64,000 nucleotides of DNA, taken from the NCBI RefSeq assembly GCF_001584185.1, contig NZ_CP013234.1, positions 1,612,001 to 1,676,000 of the forward strand. The letters are read 5' to 3'. The stretch's first letter is position 1; each line of letters begins with the position of its first letter. Under the pieces are notes generated by a model, which was given only the letters and a program-made list of their open reading frames with translations, had not been told where the DNA came from and ran no database searches. The translations under genes were made by a program, and so were the position numbers. Source of the stretch: Collimonas pratensis. GTDB lineage: Bacteria; Pseudomonadota; Gammaproteobacteria; Burkholderiales; Burkholderiaceae_D. Positions 46,054 through 54,518 of the stretch are shown piece after piece.

Positions 46054-46973
46054 TAGTTGGATCCTCCAGCTTGCGGCTTGCGCTGAGAGAAAGTTTTAAC
46101 CCAGTGACGGATCCGGCGCGGATCCCAGATGCCTTTCGGCAGGTACAGGATCACCAGCACCAGGATCAGGCCGTTGACTACCGCGCGGTAGCTGTTGAAG
46201 TCGCGCAGCGCTTCCGGCAACAGGGTCAGGATCATGCCGCCCAGCGTCGGGCCGACCAGGCTGCCGGTGCCGCCGAACACCGCCATCGTCAGGATTTCGA
46301 CCGCGTTTTCGAAAGCATAGTTGCCGGGACCGATGGTGAAGGTGTAGTGGGCGTTGAGGCCGCCGGCGACGCCGGCAATGGCGGCGCCGATGACGAACGC
46401 CAGCAGCTTGTAGCCGGCGACGTTGACGCCCATCAGGCGCGCCGCCACTTCATCTTCCTTGATGGCTTCGAAGGCGCGGCCGATCTTGGAGCGCCGCATG
46501 CGCGCCAGGATGTAGAGCGTCAGCGCCAGCAGCAGCACGATATGCCACCACTCGGTCTTCAAGGGGATGCCGTTGAGACCGAGCGGGCCGCCGGTGATAT
46601 CCATGTTGAGCACCACCACCCGCACCACTTCGCCGAAGCCGAGGGTGGCCATCGCCAGGTAGACGCCGGACAGGCGCAGGGTGGGGATGCCGATGATCAG
46701 CGCCACCAGCGCCGGCAGCGCGCCGCCGACCGCCAGCGCCACCGGGAACGGCAGGCCGGTCTGCATGCTGATCAGCGAGGCAGCGTAGGCGCCGATGCCC
46801 ATGAAGGCGGCGTTCGCCAGCGATAGCAGGCCGCACGAGAGGGTGACATAGATCGACAGCGCCAGCATGGCGTTGACGCCGAGGCTGAAGATCACGGTGT
46901 TATAGGTCGACCAGAAGCCGTCCCACCAGTCCATGAAACCGCTGCCGGCGATGGTTGTAAACAGTTCGGTCAT
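46053..46973 (-). CDS. livM: Branched-chain amino acid ABC transporter permease LivM
   Basis: Inner-membrane subunit, 306 residues with about eight to ten hydrophobic segments (BPD_transp_2). The EAA-type loop is seen in GRAFEAIKEDEVAARLMGVNV near residue 180, and GIAGGLNAHYTFTIGP follows. Start ATG 46973, one base after the stop of livH, and its stop overlaps the livG start by one base. Confidence 0.93.
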   Translation of the reverse strand: MTELFTTIAGSGFMDWWDGFWSTYNTVIFSLGVNAMLALSIYVTLSCGLLSLANAAFMGIGAYAASLISMQTGLPFPVALAVGGALPALVALIIGIPTLRLSGVYLAMATLGFGEVVRVVVLNMDITGGPLGLNGIPLKTEWWHIVLLLALTLYILARMRRSKIGRAFEAIKEDEVAARLMGVNVAGYKLLAFVIGAAIAGVAGGLNAHYTFTIGPGNYAFENAVEILTMAVFGGTGSLVGPTLGGMILTLLPEALRDFNSYRAVVNGLILVLVILYLPKGIWDPRRIRHWVKTFSQRKPQAGGSN

Positions 46974-46974
46974 G

Positions 46975-47856
46975 TCAGGCCTTCCTTTCCAGCACTTTGC
47001 CGAACATGCCGGAAGGCTTGACCAGCAAGATCAGGAACAGCAGGCCGAAGCCGACGGCGTCGCGGAAATCGCTGGAGATATAGGCCACGGTCAGCACTTC
47101 AGCGAAGCCGAGGAACAGGCCGGCGATCATGGCGCCGCGGATATCGCCCATGCCGCCCAGGATGATGACGGCGATGCCCTTGTGCAGCATCGGTTGTCCC
47201 ATGAAAGGGGTGATGGCGTTGAACGACAGGCCGACCAGCACGCCGGCGGCGCCGCCGAGGGCGGCCGCGGCAAACGAGGTCAGGTAGAACAGGCCTTCGA
47301 CATTGATGCCCAGCAGGTAGGCCGCCTTGGGTGATTCGGCGATGGCGCGCAGCGCGCGTCCCAGCTGGGTGCGGCGCATCACCGCCAGCAGCACCAGCAT
47401 CAGGATGAAGGAAATCACGACGATGCCGATCTGCACCGCGGTGACGTGCAGGTTGCCCCAGTTATAGCTTTCTTCTGGAATGGTACCGACCGGGAAGCGT
47501 TTGTTTTCGGCGCCGAACAAGCCTTGCGCCAGGCTGGTCAGGATGGTGGCGACGCCGATGGTGGCGATCATCGGCGCCAGATGCGGTGCGTTGCGCGCCC
47601 GCAGCGGCCGCAGCACCAGACAGTCGACCGCCAGGCCGATCAGGCCGGAGACCAGCATGGCAGCCAGCATCGCCAGCCACAGCGGCAATGCGAAATGTTC
47701 AATCAGCAGCAGGGCGGCGTAGCTGCCCAGCATGAAAATGGCGCCGTGCGAAAGATTGATCACGCCCAGCACGCCGAAAACCAGCGTGAAACCCAGCGCA
47801 AACAGCGCATAGACGCTGCCCAGCGAGAGGGCGTTGATGAGTTGTTGTTCAAGCAT
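46975..47856 (-). CDS. livH: Branched-chain amino acid ABC transporter permease LivH
   Basis: Second inner-membrane subunit, 293 residues. Start ATG 47856 (MLEQQLINALSLGSVYALFALG), the usual LivH opening; a longer frame to 47892 begins in a repeat and is less likely. Conserved GLSFNAITPFMGQPMLHKGIA and LGRALRAIAESPKAAYLLGINV (EAA loop). It lies next to livM and about 250 bases downstream of livK; that gap holds two palindromic elements. Confidence 0.93.
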   Translation of the reverse strand: MLEQQLINALSLGSVYALFALGFTLVFGVLGVINLSHGAIFMLGSYAALLLIEHFALPLWLAMLAAMLVSGLIGLAVDCLVLRPLRARNAPHLAPMIATIGVATILTSLAQGLFGAENKRFPVGTIPEESYNWGNLHVTAVQIGIVVISFILMLVLLAVMRRTQLGRALRAIAESPKAAYLLGINVEGLFYLTSFAAAALGGAAGVLVGLSFNAITPFMGQPMLHKGIAVIILGGMGDIRGAMIAGLFLGFAEVLTVAYISSDFRDAVGFGLLFLILLVKPSGMFGKVLERKA

Positions 47857-47887
47857 GAGGGTTCTTCTAAAAATCAGCGTAATTGCA

Positions 47888-47953
47888 GTCAATTGGGGTC
47901 AGAGTTTTTTTACGACGGGTTTATCGTCGTAAATTACTCTGACCCCAATTGAC
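47888..47953. repeat. 66-bp palindrome, GTCAATTGGGGTCAGAGT type
   Basis: Arms of 18 bases (GTCAATTGGGGTCAGAGT at 47888-47905 and its perfect complement at 47936-47953) surround an inner stem TTACGACG/CGTCGTAA. Nearly identical to the element at 57639-57704: the arms differ at one base pair, changed on both sides. Lies between livK and livH. Confidence 0.85.
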
Positions 47954-48023
47954 GGGTTACGGAGTGCAGTTCGTTGTGCTCGGTGTTATTTAACGTCTTA
48001 ACGACATTCTTTCTCCGGACACC

Positions 48024-48086
48024 GTCAATAGGGGGCAGAGTAATTCGTCGCGCTTCGGCGACTCTTAAACTCTGTCCCCTATTGAC
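48024..48086. repeat. 63-bp palindrome, GTCAATAGGGGGCAGAGT type
   Basis: Arms GTCAATAGGGGGCAGAGT (48024-48041) and ACTCTGTCCCCTATTGAC (48069-48086), with one mismatch, enclose a second stem (GTCGC/GGCGAC). A divergent relative of the copies at 47888 and 57639. It ends 20 bases before the livK stop codon side. Confidence 0.8.
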
Positions 48087-48106
48087 TAGGTGACTCGGCG
48101 ACTCGA

Positions 48107-49264
48107 TTATTTCAACAAGATGAACTTACCGCCCTTGGCAATATTCACAATCGCTTCCTGCTGCGCATCGTAGCCGACTTCCTTGCCGGTGACGGCCGGG
48201 GCTTTGCGGAAGGCGAACTTGCCGGTGGCGCCTTCAATCGTTACCGACGGCAGGGCTTGCTGCAGGGCGATGCGGTCCTTGTCGATGGCGCCGCTCAGCT
48301 TGATCTTTTTCAACGCATCGGCCACCACATGCAGAGCATCGTAGGCTTGCGCCGCAAACTGGTCCGGATCGCTGCCGAATTTGGCCTTGTAGGCGGCGAT
48401 GAATGCCTTGTTGGCCGGCGTCAGGTTTTCTGGCGACCATGGGCTGCCCATGATGGTGTCGTCGCCGGCGCCTTTGGCTATGTCGAACAGCTTCGGCGAA
48501 TTCAGGCCGTTGCCGCCGATGAAGGGTTGCTTCATGCCCAGCGCGCGGGTTTGCAGGATGATGTTGGCGGCTTCTTCGGTCAGGCAGGAGCAGACGATGG
48601 CGTCCGGATTGGAAGCCTTGATCTTGGTCAGCTGCGCCTTGAAGTCGACGTCGCCCTTGGCATAGGCTTCGGTGGTGGTGACCGGGACTTTCTGGTCAGC
48701 CAGGGTGCCCTTGAAGACGTCGTAGCCGCTCTTGGTGAAGGCGTCGTCGTTGCCATAGATGATGGCGACTTTCTTGATGCCGAAATGCTTGACCGCGGCG
48801 CGCGTGGTGACCGGCAGGACGTCGGCTTCCATTACGGAGTTACGGAAGGTGAACGGGCCCATGGCAGTGATGCCGTCGGCGGTGTTGCTGGTGCCGAAGG
48901 CGACGACCTTGGCGGCATTGGCGATCGGGTCGGCGGCGAAGGCCGAGTTGGACAGGGTCGGGCCGAATACCAGCAGCGCCTTGTCCTTGAAGATCAGTTT
49001 CTTGAAGACGTTGATGGCTTCTTCTTTCTTGCCTTGTTCGTCTTCGATGATCAGTTGCAGCTTGTTGCCGTTGACGCCGCCGGCGGCGTTGACTTCATCG
49101 GCGGCCAGCGTAAAGCCGTTCTTGATGGCGACGCCGTATTTGGCGGCCGGGCCGGTCAGGGCCGCGGCCAGGCCGAGTTTGACGTCGGCGGCGTGGGCGG
49201 CGCTGCCCAGGCCGGCGGCCAGCATCAGCAATGGCAGCGTTTTCAATAGGGTTTTGAATTGCAT
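48107..49264 (-). CDS. livK: Branched-chain amino acid ABC transporter substrate-binding protein
   Basis: Periplasmic receptor for Leu/Ile/Val (or related amino acids), 385 residues. Start ATG 49264 (MQFKTLLKTLPLL) has GGAGG eight bases upstream; a start at 49279 in the same frame lacks an RBS. A signal peptide ends at AHA-ADV. The mature protein opens with KLGLAAALTGPAAKYGVA, and has GPTLSNSAFAADPIANAAKV, FGTSNTADGITAMGPFTF and AVTGKEVGYDAQQEAIV as in the Peripla_BP_6 family. First gene of the liv operon in transcription order. Confidence 0.93.
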   Translation of the reverse strand: MQFKTLLKTLPLLMLAAGLGSAAHAADVKLGLAAALTGPAAKYGVAIKNGFTLAADEVNAAGGVNGNKLQLIIEDEQGKKEEAINVFKKLIFKDKALLVFGPTLSNSAFAADPIANAAKVVAFGTSNTADGITAMGPFTFRNSVMEADVLPVTTRAAVKHFGIKKVAIIYGNDDAFTKSGYDVFKGTLADQKVPVTTTEAYAKGDVDFKAQLTKIKASNPDAIVCSCLTEEAANIILQTRALGMKQPFIGGNGLNSPKLFDIAKGAGDDTIMGSPWSPENLTPANKAFIAAYKAKFGSDPDQFAAQAYDALHVVADALKKIKLSGAIDKDRIALQQALPSVTIEGATGKFAFRKAPAVTGKEVGYDAQQEAIVNIAKGGKFILLK

Positions 49265-49612
49265 GGTGATGTCCTCCAATAGACCGTTTTTTTAAGCGAC
49301 CAGGAAAGCACGGCGCAAGGGCGCTGTGCGGCACGAGATCGGCAGCGTTTTTATTTTGGCGCGTGCAGACGCACCAAAGGTGAACAAAGTATAAGGGATT
49401 TTCGGTCAGAAATTCCTGGCACACAAACTGCTCACGAGCCAGGTAAAAAACGGGTGTTTTACACGGAGGATGCGGCGACTTTTGGTCGCTTATGGAGAGA
49501 TATTGCGTGATTTTGGGCAATTATACCCAACGTTGGATATTTGTGTCGGCCGGACTCATGCCAAATCGGCATGACGGAAAGCATTGCGCTTTCCGCCGTG
49601 CCGGCTCTCGCA
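49265..49612 (-). promoter_or_regulatory. 348-bp region between argH and the liv operon
   Basis: Upstream of livK and downstream of argH on the same strand. It must hold the liv promoter; TATACT on the minus strand near 49393 is a possible -10 without a good -35. A hairpin near 49567-49603 may end the argH transcript. Nothing else recognised. Confidence 0.45.
49567..49603 (-). terminator. Hairpin downstream of argH
   Basis: CGGAAAGC and GCTTTCCG pair around a five-base loop, extended by CGGCA/TGCCG. It starts ten bases after the argH stop (minus strand). There is no clear T-run after it, so it could also be only an mRNA 3'-end stem. Confidence 0.4.
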
Positions 49613-51007
49613 TCAGCCTAACTGCTGGCGTAAATGCTGGATTGCCAGACGCACCTGGCGCGGCGCCGTGCCGCCGATATGGTCGCGCGCGGCGACCGAA
49701 CCTTCCAGCGTCAGCACCTGGAAGATGTCGTTTTCGATCAGCGGCGAGAAAGCGCGCAGCTGATCCAGCGACAGGTCGCTCAGGTCGCAGCCCTGGTCGA
49801 CGCAGCTGCGCACGGCATGCGCCACGGCTTCGTGGGCGTCGCGGAAAGGCAGGCCTTTCTTGACCAGGTAGTCGGCCAGGTCGGTGGCGGTGGCGTAGCC
49901 TTGCAGCGCGGCGGCGCGCATCGCTTCCGGCTTGACCGTGATGCCGCGCGCCATGTCGGCGAAGATGCGCAGCGTGTCGGTAATCGTGTCGACGGTGTCG
50001 AACAGCGGTTCCTTGTCTTCCTGGTTGTCCTTGTTGTAGGCCAGCGGCTGGCCTTTCATCAGGGTCAGCAGGGCGATCAGGTGGCCGTTGACGCGGCCGG
50101 TCTTGCCGCGCGCCAGTTCCGGCACGTCGGGATTCTTCTTTTGCGGCATGATCGAAGAGCCGGTGCAGAAGCGGTCTGCGATATCGATGAAGCCGATGCG
50201 CGGGCTCATCCAGATCACCAGTTCTTCCGACATGCGCGAGACGTGGGTCATCACCAGCGCCGCGGCGGCGCAGAATTCGATGGCGAAGTCGCGGTCCGAG
50301 ACGGCATCCAGCGAATTGCGGCAGACATCGTCGAAGCCAAGTGTTTTTGCGACGCGCTCACGGTCGATTGCAAACGTGGTGCCGGCCAGGGCGGCGGCGC
50401 CCAGCGGCAGGCGGTTGACGCGCTTGCGGCAATCCTGCATGCGCTCGGCATCGCGGCCGAACATTTCAACATAAGCCAGCACGTGGTGGCCGAAAGTGAT
50501 TGGCTGCGCTACCTGCATATGGGTGAAGCCGGGCAGGATGGTGTCGGCGTGCTGTTCCGCCAGGTCCAACAGCGCCAGGCGCAGATCGCGCAGCAAGCCG
50601 CTGATGTCGTCGATGGCGCCACGCAGGTAGAGGCGGATGTCGGTGGCCACCTGATCGTTGCGCGAACGGCCAGTGTGCAGGCGCTTGCCGGCGTCGCCGA
50701 CCAGTTCGGTCAGGCGCTTCTCGATGTTGAGGTGGACGTCTTCCAGGTCCAGCAGCCATTCAAACTTGCCGCCGGCGATTTCGCCCTGGATCTGGGCCAT
50801 GCCCTTTTGGATCGCTGCATAGTCGTCGGCGCTGATGATTTTTTGATATGCAAGCATCTCGGCATGTGCCAGCGAGCCCTGGATATCGACCTCGGCCAGG
50901 CGCTTGTCGAAAAATACCGACGCCGTGTAACGTTTGACCAGATCGGAGACCGGTTCGGAGAAACGAGCCGACCAAGCTTCGCCTTTTTTGGAGAGTTGTG
51001 CTGTCAT
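49613..51007 (-). CDS. argH: Argininosuccinate lyase
   Basis: Splits argininosuccinate into arginine and fumarate, the last step of arginine synthesis; 464 residues, normal length. The fumarase/ASL signature [12 protein letters not shown] near residue 285, plus [19 protein letters not shown] near 110 and [16 protein letters not shown] near 155, are diagnostic. Start ATG 51007 ([12 protein letters not shown]); the frame is open to 51052. Divergent from the algZ-type kinase gene, an arrangement that also exists in Pseudomonas (argH-fimS-algR). Confidence 0.96.
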   Translation of the reverse strand: MTAQLSKKGEAWSARFSEPVSDLVKRYTASVFFDKRLAEVDIQGSLAHAEMLAYQKIISADDYAAIQKGMAQIQGEIAGGKFEWLLDLEDVHLNIEKRLTELVGDAGKRLHTGRSRNDQVATDIRLYLRGAIDDISGLLRDLRLALLDLAEQHADTILPGFTHMQVAQPITFGHHVLAYVEMFGRDAERMQDCRKRVNRLPLGAAALAGTTFAIDRERVAKTLGFDDVCRNSLDAVSDRDFAIEFCAAAALVMTHVSRMSEELVIWMSPRIGFIDIADRFCTGSSIMPQKKNPDVPELARGKTGRVNGHLIALLTLMKGQPLAYNKDNQEDKEPLFDTVDTITDTLRIFADMARGITVKPEAMRAAALQGYATATDLADYLVKKGLPFRDAHEAVAHAVRSCVDQGCDLSDLSLDQLRAFSPLIENDIFQVLTLEGSVAARDHIGGTAPRQVRLAIQHLRQQLG

Positions 51008-51179
51008 AATTGAGGTTTGAATCGCGGGTGAGAGTAAACAGTGAGCAGGCAAGGAATTATGCGATTATAAATCACTACCCTCGCACTGCCCTGAAAACCG
51101 GCTGTGCCTGCCTGATACAGGCATTTTACCTTGTGAAATATGCCTTATACCAAAGCCATGATTATTATTGCGACAACTA

Positions 51180-52298
51180 ATGCCGGCGCCCATGCCTTTT
51201 GACCAGACCGTTGATGATGCGCCGCCACAGCAATCCGGCGCGCTGGTGATCCCGGACGGCTGCAATCTGGGCGTGGTGTTCCGCACGCTGATCGTGGTGA
51301 ATCTGGCCGCCATGGCGGCGATCCTGTTGCGCAGCGACGGTCTGATTGCGGCGATCAACAGTTTTGTCGAATCGGCCATGCTTATTGAGCCATCCTGTTT
51401 TCTTTCTTTGTCGCTGCTGTGCGGCCTGCATCGGATCGGCCACCGTTTTCCGCTGGTGATGCAGCGGATCTTGTGCGCGCTGGCGCCGGCGCTGGTGACG
51501 GTGGCGGTGATCTGGCTGCTGTCGGGTTTCGACTGGTTCCTCAACGGTTTTTCCCATCTCGGCGGCAGCGGCGGCGTCTTGCGCGCAGCCTTGGTGGCGG
51601 CCTTGTTCGGCATCGGCCTGCAGCACTATTTCGAATTGCGCGCGCGCGCCTTTTCGCCAGTGCTGGTGGAAGCGCGCCTGCAGGCTTTGCAGGCAAGGAT
51701 ACGGCCGCATTTCCTGTTCAACAGCCTCAACGCCGTCTTGTCGCTGATCCGCAGCGAGCCGCGCCGGGCCGAGGCAGCGCTGGAAGACCTGGCCGACCTG
51801 ATCCGTGTGCTGATGCGCGACGGCCGCGCCATGACCACGCTGGAAAAGGAAATCCGCCTCTGCCGCCAGTATCTGTCGATAGAAAAGATACGCCTGGGCG
51901 ACCGTTTGCGCGTGCAATGGGAGCGCGAAGGCATCAGCGACGAAGTGGTGTACCGGGCGCAAATCCCGACCCTGCTGTTGCAGCCGCTGATCGAAAACGC
52001 GGTGCACTATGGCGTCGAGCCGAGCACCGAGCCGGCCCTGATCCAGATCAAGCTCAGCCATTCGCTGGAGCGGATCGAGATCGTCATCACCAATCCCTAC
52101 AATCCCTACAGCGGCAAGGGCGTCGCCGCGCTGCCGGAAGGGAACCAGATGGCGCTGGAGAATATCCGCGAGCGGCTGGCGCTGCTATACGATGTCGAGG
52201 CGCAGCTGACCACCAGCACCACGCTCGGGCAGTTCCAGGTGCGCGCCAGCTTCCCCTATGTCAAGGCAGCGCTGGCGAAGCCGCCGGCCAGCAAGTAG
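51180..52298 (+). CDS. LytS/AlgZ-type sensor histidine kinase
   Basis: Inner-membrane kinase of the His_kinase/LytS group, 372 residues if started at ATG 51180 (other starts: ATG 51192, TTG 51168; none has a good RBS). Four hydrophobic segments occupy residues about 40-160. The catalytic part has the phosphoacceptor RIRPHFLFNSLNAVLSLIRS near residue 180 (His in HFLFN), the N-box QPLIENAVHYGVEP and a G-box NIRERLALLY. No extra sensor domain is seen. The gene is followed by its response regulator after 48 bases, and divergent from argH, as for FimS/AlgZ-AlgR in pseudomonads, where the pair controls alginate and type IV pili. Confidence 0.9.
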   Translation: MPAPMPFDQTVDDAPPQQSGALVIPDGCNLGVVFRTLIVVNLAAMAAILLRSDGLIAAINSFVESAMLIEPSCFLSLSLLCGLHRIGHRFPLVMQRILCALAPALVTVAVIWLLSGFDWFLNGFSHLGGSGGVLRAALVAALFGIGLQHYFELRARAFSPVLVEARLQALQARIRPHFLFNSLNAVLSLIRSEPRRAEAALEDLADLIRVLMRDGRAMTTLEKEIRLCRQYLSIEKIRLGDRLRVQWEREGISDEVVYRAQIPTLLLQPLIENAVHYGVEPSTEPALIQIKLSHSLERIEIVITNPYNPYSGKGVAALPEGNQMALENIRERLALLYDVEAQLTTSTTLGQFQVRASFPYVKAALAKPPASK

Positions 52299-52346
52299 AA
52301 TCTGATCCGCTCACCATTATTCAGTCAAATCGCTCATCTAACCCAC

Positions 52347-53147
52347 ATGATTCCTCGCATTTTCATTGTCGACGACGAAGCCCCCGCGCGCGCCCGGCTG
52401 AGCACGCTGCTGTCCGATATCGTCGCCGACTGCCCGCACTACCTGGTGGGCGAAGCCGCCCATGCGCAAGCCGCGCTGGAAGGGATTGCCGCCACGGCGC
52501 CGGACCTGGTGCTGCTGGACGTGCAGATGCCAGGCATGAGCGGCCTGCAGCTGGCCGAGCAGCTGGTGAGCCGAGCGGACGCGGCCAAGGCCGAGGCGCC
52601 GCTGATCATTTTCGTGACGGCGTATGACGATTACGCCTTGAATGCATTCGAGGTGCAAGCCTTCGACTATCTGGTCAAGCCGGTGCGCGCGGCACGGTTG
52701 GCGCAAGCCATCGCACGCGCCAGCCGTTTGCGCAAGCCGTCGCAGCCGTTTGTTGCGCCTGCAGCGGACGGGGCAACGGCAGCGCCGCGCCAGCATTTCG
52801 CCGTGCAGGAACGCGGCCGCATGTCGCTGGTGCCGATGGGCGAGGTGCTGTATCTGAAGGCGGAGCTGAAGTACGTCACGCTGCGCACCAAGAACAAGGA
52901 ATACCTGATCGAGGATTCGCTGGTGTCGATCGAAGAAGAGCTGGCGGCATACTTTGTGCGGGTGCACCGCAATGCGCTGGTGGCGCGCAACGCCATCATC
53001 GGCGTCGAGCGTGGCATCTATGTCGCGGAGGGAGAGGGCGACGCCGACAAGCCGCAGGAAGTCTGGCAAGTCATCCTGCGCGACATCGACCACCGCTTGC
53101 CGATTTCAAGACGGCAATGGGCGGTGATCAAAGCCCTGGTGCGATAA
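52347..53147 (+). CDS. LytTR-type response regulator (AlgR/LytR-like)
   Basis: Partner of the preceding kinase, 266 residues. The receiver domain (about 1-125) has the acidic pair in IVDDEAPARARLS, the phosphorylated Asp in DLVLLDVQMPGMSGLQLAEQL (about residue 57) and Lys in YLVKPVRA. A C-terminal LytTR DNA-binding domain (about 150-260) has MSLVPMGEVLYLKAELKYVTL and FVRVHRNALVARNAIIGVE. It thus binds direct-repeat sites in promoters. Confidence 0.93.
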   Translation: MIPRIFIVDDEAPARARLSTLLSDIVADCPHYLVGEAAHAQAALEGIAATAPDLVLLDVQMPGMSGLQLAEQLVSRADAAKAEAPLIIFVTAYDDYALNAFEVQAFDYLVKPVRAARLAQAIARASRLRKPSQPFVAPAADGATAAPRQHFAVQERGRMSLVPMGEVLYLKAELKYVTLRTKNKEYLIEDSLVSIEEELAAYFVRVHRNALVARNAIIGVERGIYVAEGEGDADKPQEVWQVILRDIDHRLPISRRQWAVIKALVR

Positions 53148-53159
53148 GCCCAGCCGGCG

Positions 53160-54503
53160 CTATACCAGCAGGTTCAAGGCGTGCGGGTTGCCCGCGCCGT
53201 ATTGCGGGAACAGCTTCTGCATGGCCGGATCGCCGATGCGCATATGTTTTTCCGCTAGCGTCGCCAGCACGGCGCGGAAGTCGGTGGTGATGGCCAGGTC
53301 GCGCCCTTCATTGAGCGATTTGTCATCGATGCCCGGCCAGTGGCCATGAATGGTGCGGCCACGCACATTGCCGCCCAACAGCCACATGGCGTTGCCATGG
53401 CCGTGGTCGGTGCCGCCGTTGCCGTTCTCGCGGAAGGTGCGACCGAACTCTGACATTACCACAATCACCGTATCGTTGAAGGCCGGTCCCAGTTCGCGCG
53501 CCAGCGTCGCCAGGCCATCGGCCAGCGGCCGCAGGCGTCCGGCCAACTGGCCGTTGCCGTTGCCCTGGTTGGTATGGGTGTCCCAGCCGCCGACGGCGAC
53601 GAAGCCGAGACGGATGTCCGGATTGCCGGCCATCAGGCGGCCCAGGCGCGCGGTGTCGATCGACAGGCCGTTCGGCAGTGGCGCACCATTGTTGGCCATT
53701 TTCTGTTCTGAACTGTTGGCGTCGGCCAGCAATTCCTTGCGCGCCGAAATGCCGTCGCGATAGGACTTGCCGAGCGCCGCATCCTGCGCATACAGCGCGG
53801 CATAGGCCTGGCTGACTTCCGGCTTGTCGATCAGGGTCGGGCGAGTGGCGTCGCGCCCGGTCGGCATGTTGGCCACCACGGCGCGTCCGGTCAGGATGCG
53901 CGGCACCGATTCGCCCAGGGTCAGCGCTTGCATCGGCGACTGCGAAGGCGGCATCACGCTCAGCATGCGGTTCATCCAGCCGTCACGGGTATTGTGTTCA
54001 CCCGGGGTGCCGGTTTCCATGTAATCCTGCGCCTCAAAGTGCGAGCGCGACATGTCGGGCGAGCCGGAAGCATGGACAAAGGCCAGCCGGCCGTCTTCCC
54101 AATAAGGCAGCAAAGGCTGCAGCGCCGGGTGCAGGCCGAAATAGCCGGTCAGGTCGATGGCGCCGTTTGGCGTGCCGGGACGCGAGACGGCGATGGTCGG
54201 CCGCGCCTTGTAGTAATTGTGGTCGCCATGCGGCACCACCACGTTCAAGCCATCCACGGCTCCCCGCAGGAACACCACCACCATGCGCGGCGTGCCGTCG
54301 CCCGCGACATGCGGCCGCAGCAATGGATTGCCGTAGGAAAGCGGGCTGTCTGCGGTCGCCGCAACGGTCACCGGCGGCGTCGGTTTGGCCTTGGCCAGCG
54401 GTTTGCTCGGAGGCGCTACCACACAGCCGGACAGGCCTACCGGGATCAGGATGGCGCCGCTGCCGGCGAGGCCGAGTTGGCGGATGAAATCACGACGATT
54501 CAT
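53160..54503 (-). CDS. DUF1501-family exported protein
   Basis: 447 residues. The signal has RR at positions 3-4 (MNRRDFIRQLGLAGSG) and a lipobox GLSGC (Cys27), so it may be a Tat-exported lipoprotein. The domain (about 60-440) has FLRGAVDGLNVVVPHGDHNYY, DTHTNQGNGNGQLAGRLRPLADG and VVMSEFGRTFRENGNGGTDHGHG, typical of DUF1501, a family of uncharacterised proteins related to sulfatase/alkaline-phosphatase folds. It comes 15 bases after DUF1800 on the same strand, a near-universal pairing. Confidence 0.92.
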   Translation of the reverse strand: MNRRDFIRQLGLAGSGAILIPVGLSGCVVAPPSKPLAKAKPTPPVTVAATADSPLSYGNPLLRPHVAGDGTPRMVVVFLRGAVDGLNVVVPHGDHNYYKARPTIAVSRPGTPNGAIDLTGYFGLHPALQPLLPYWEDGRLAFVHASGSPDMSRSHFEAQDYMETGTPGEHNTRDGWMNRMLSVMPPSQSPMQALTLGESVPRILTGRAVVANMPTGRDATRPTLIDKPEVSQAYAALYAQDAALGKSYRDGISARKELLADANSSEQKMANNGAPLPNGLSIDTARLGRLMAGNPDIRLGFVAVGGWDTHTNQGNGNGQLAGRLRPLADGLATLARELGPAFNDTVIVVMSEFGRTFRENGNGGTDHGHGNAMWLLGGNVRGRTIHGHWPGIDDKSLNEGRDLAITTDFRAVLATLAEKHMRIGDPAMQKLFPQYGAGNPHALNLLV

Positions 54504-54518
54504 GGTTTGCTCCTGGCT

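Noticed and set aside
49634..51013. Long plus-strand frame across argH
   Set aside because: argH on the minus strand has all catalytic motifs; the plus frame is a by-product of GC-rich codons.
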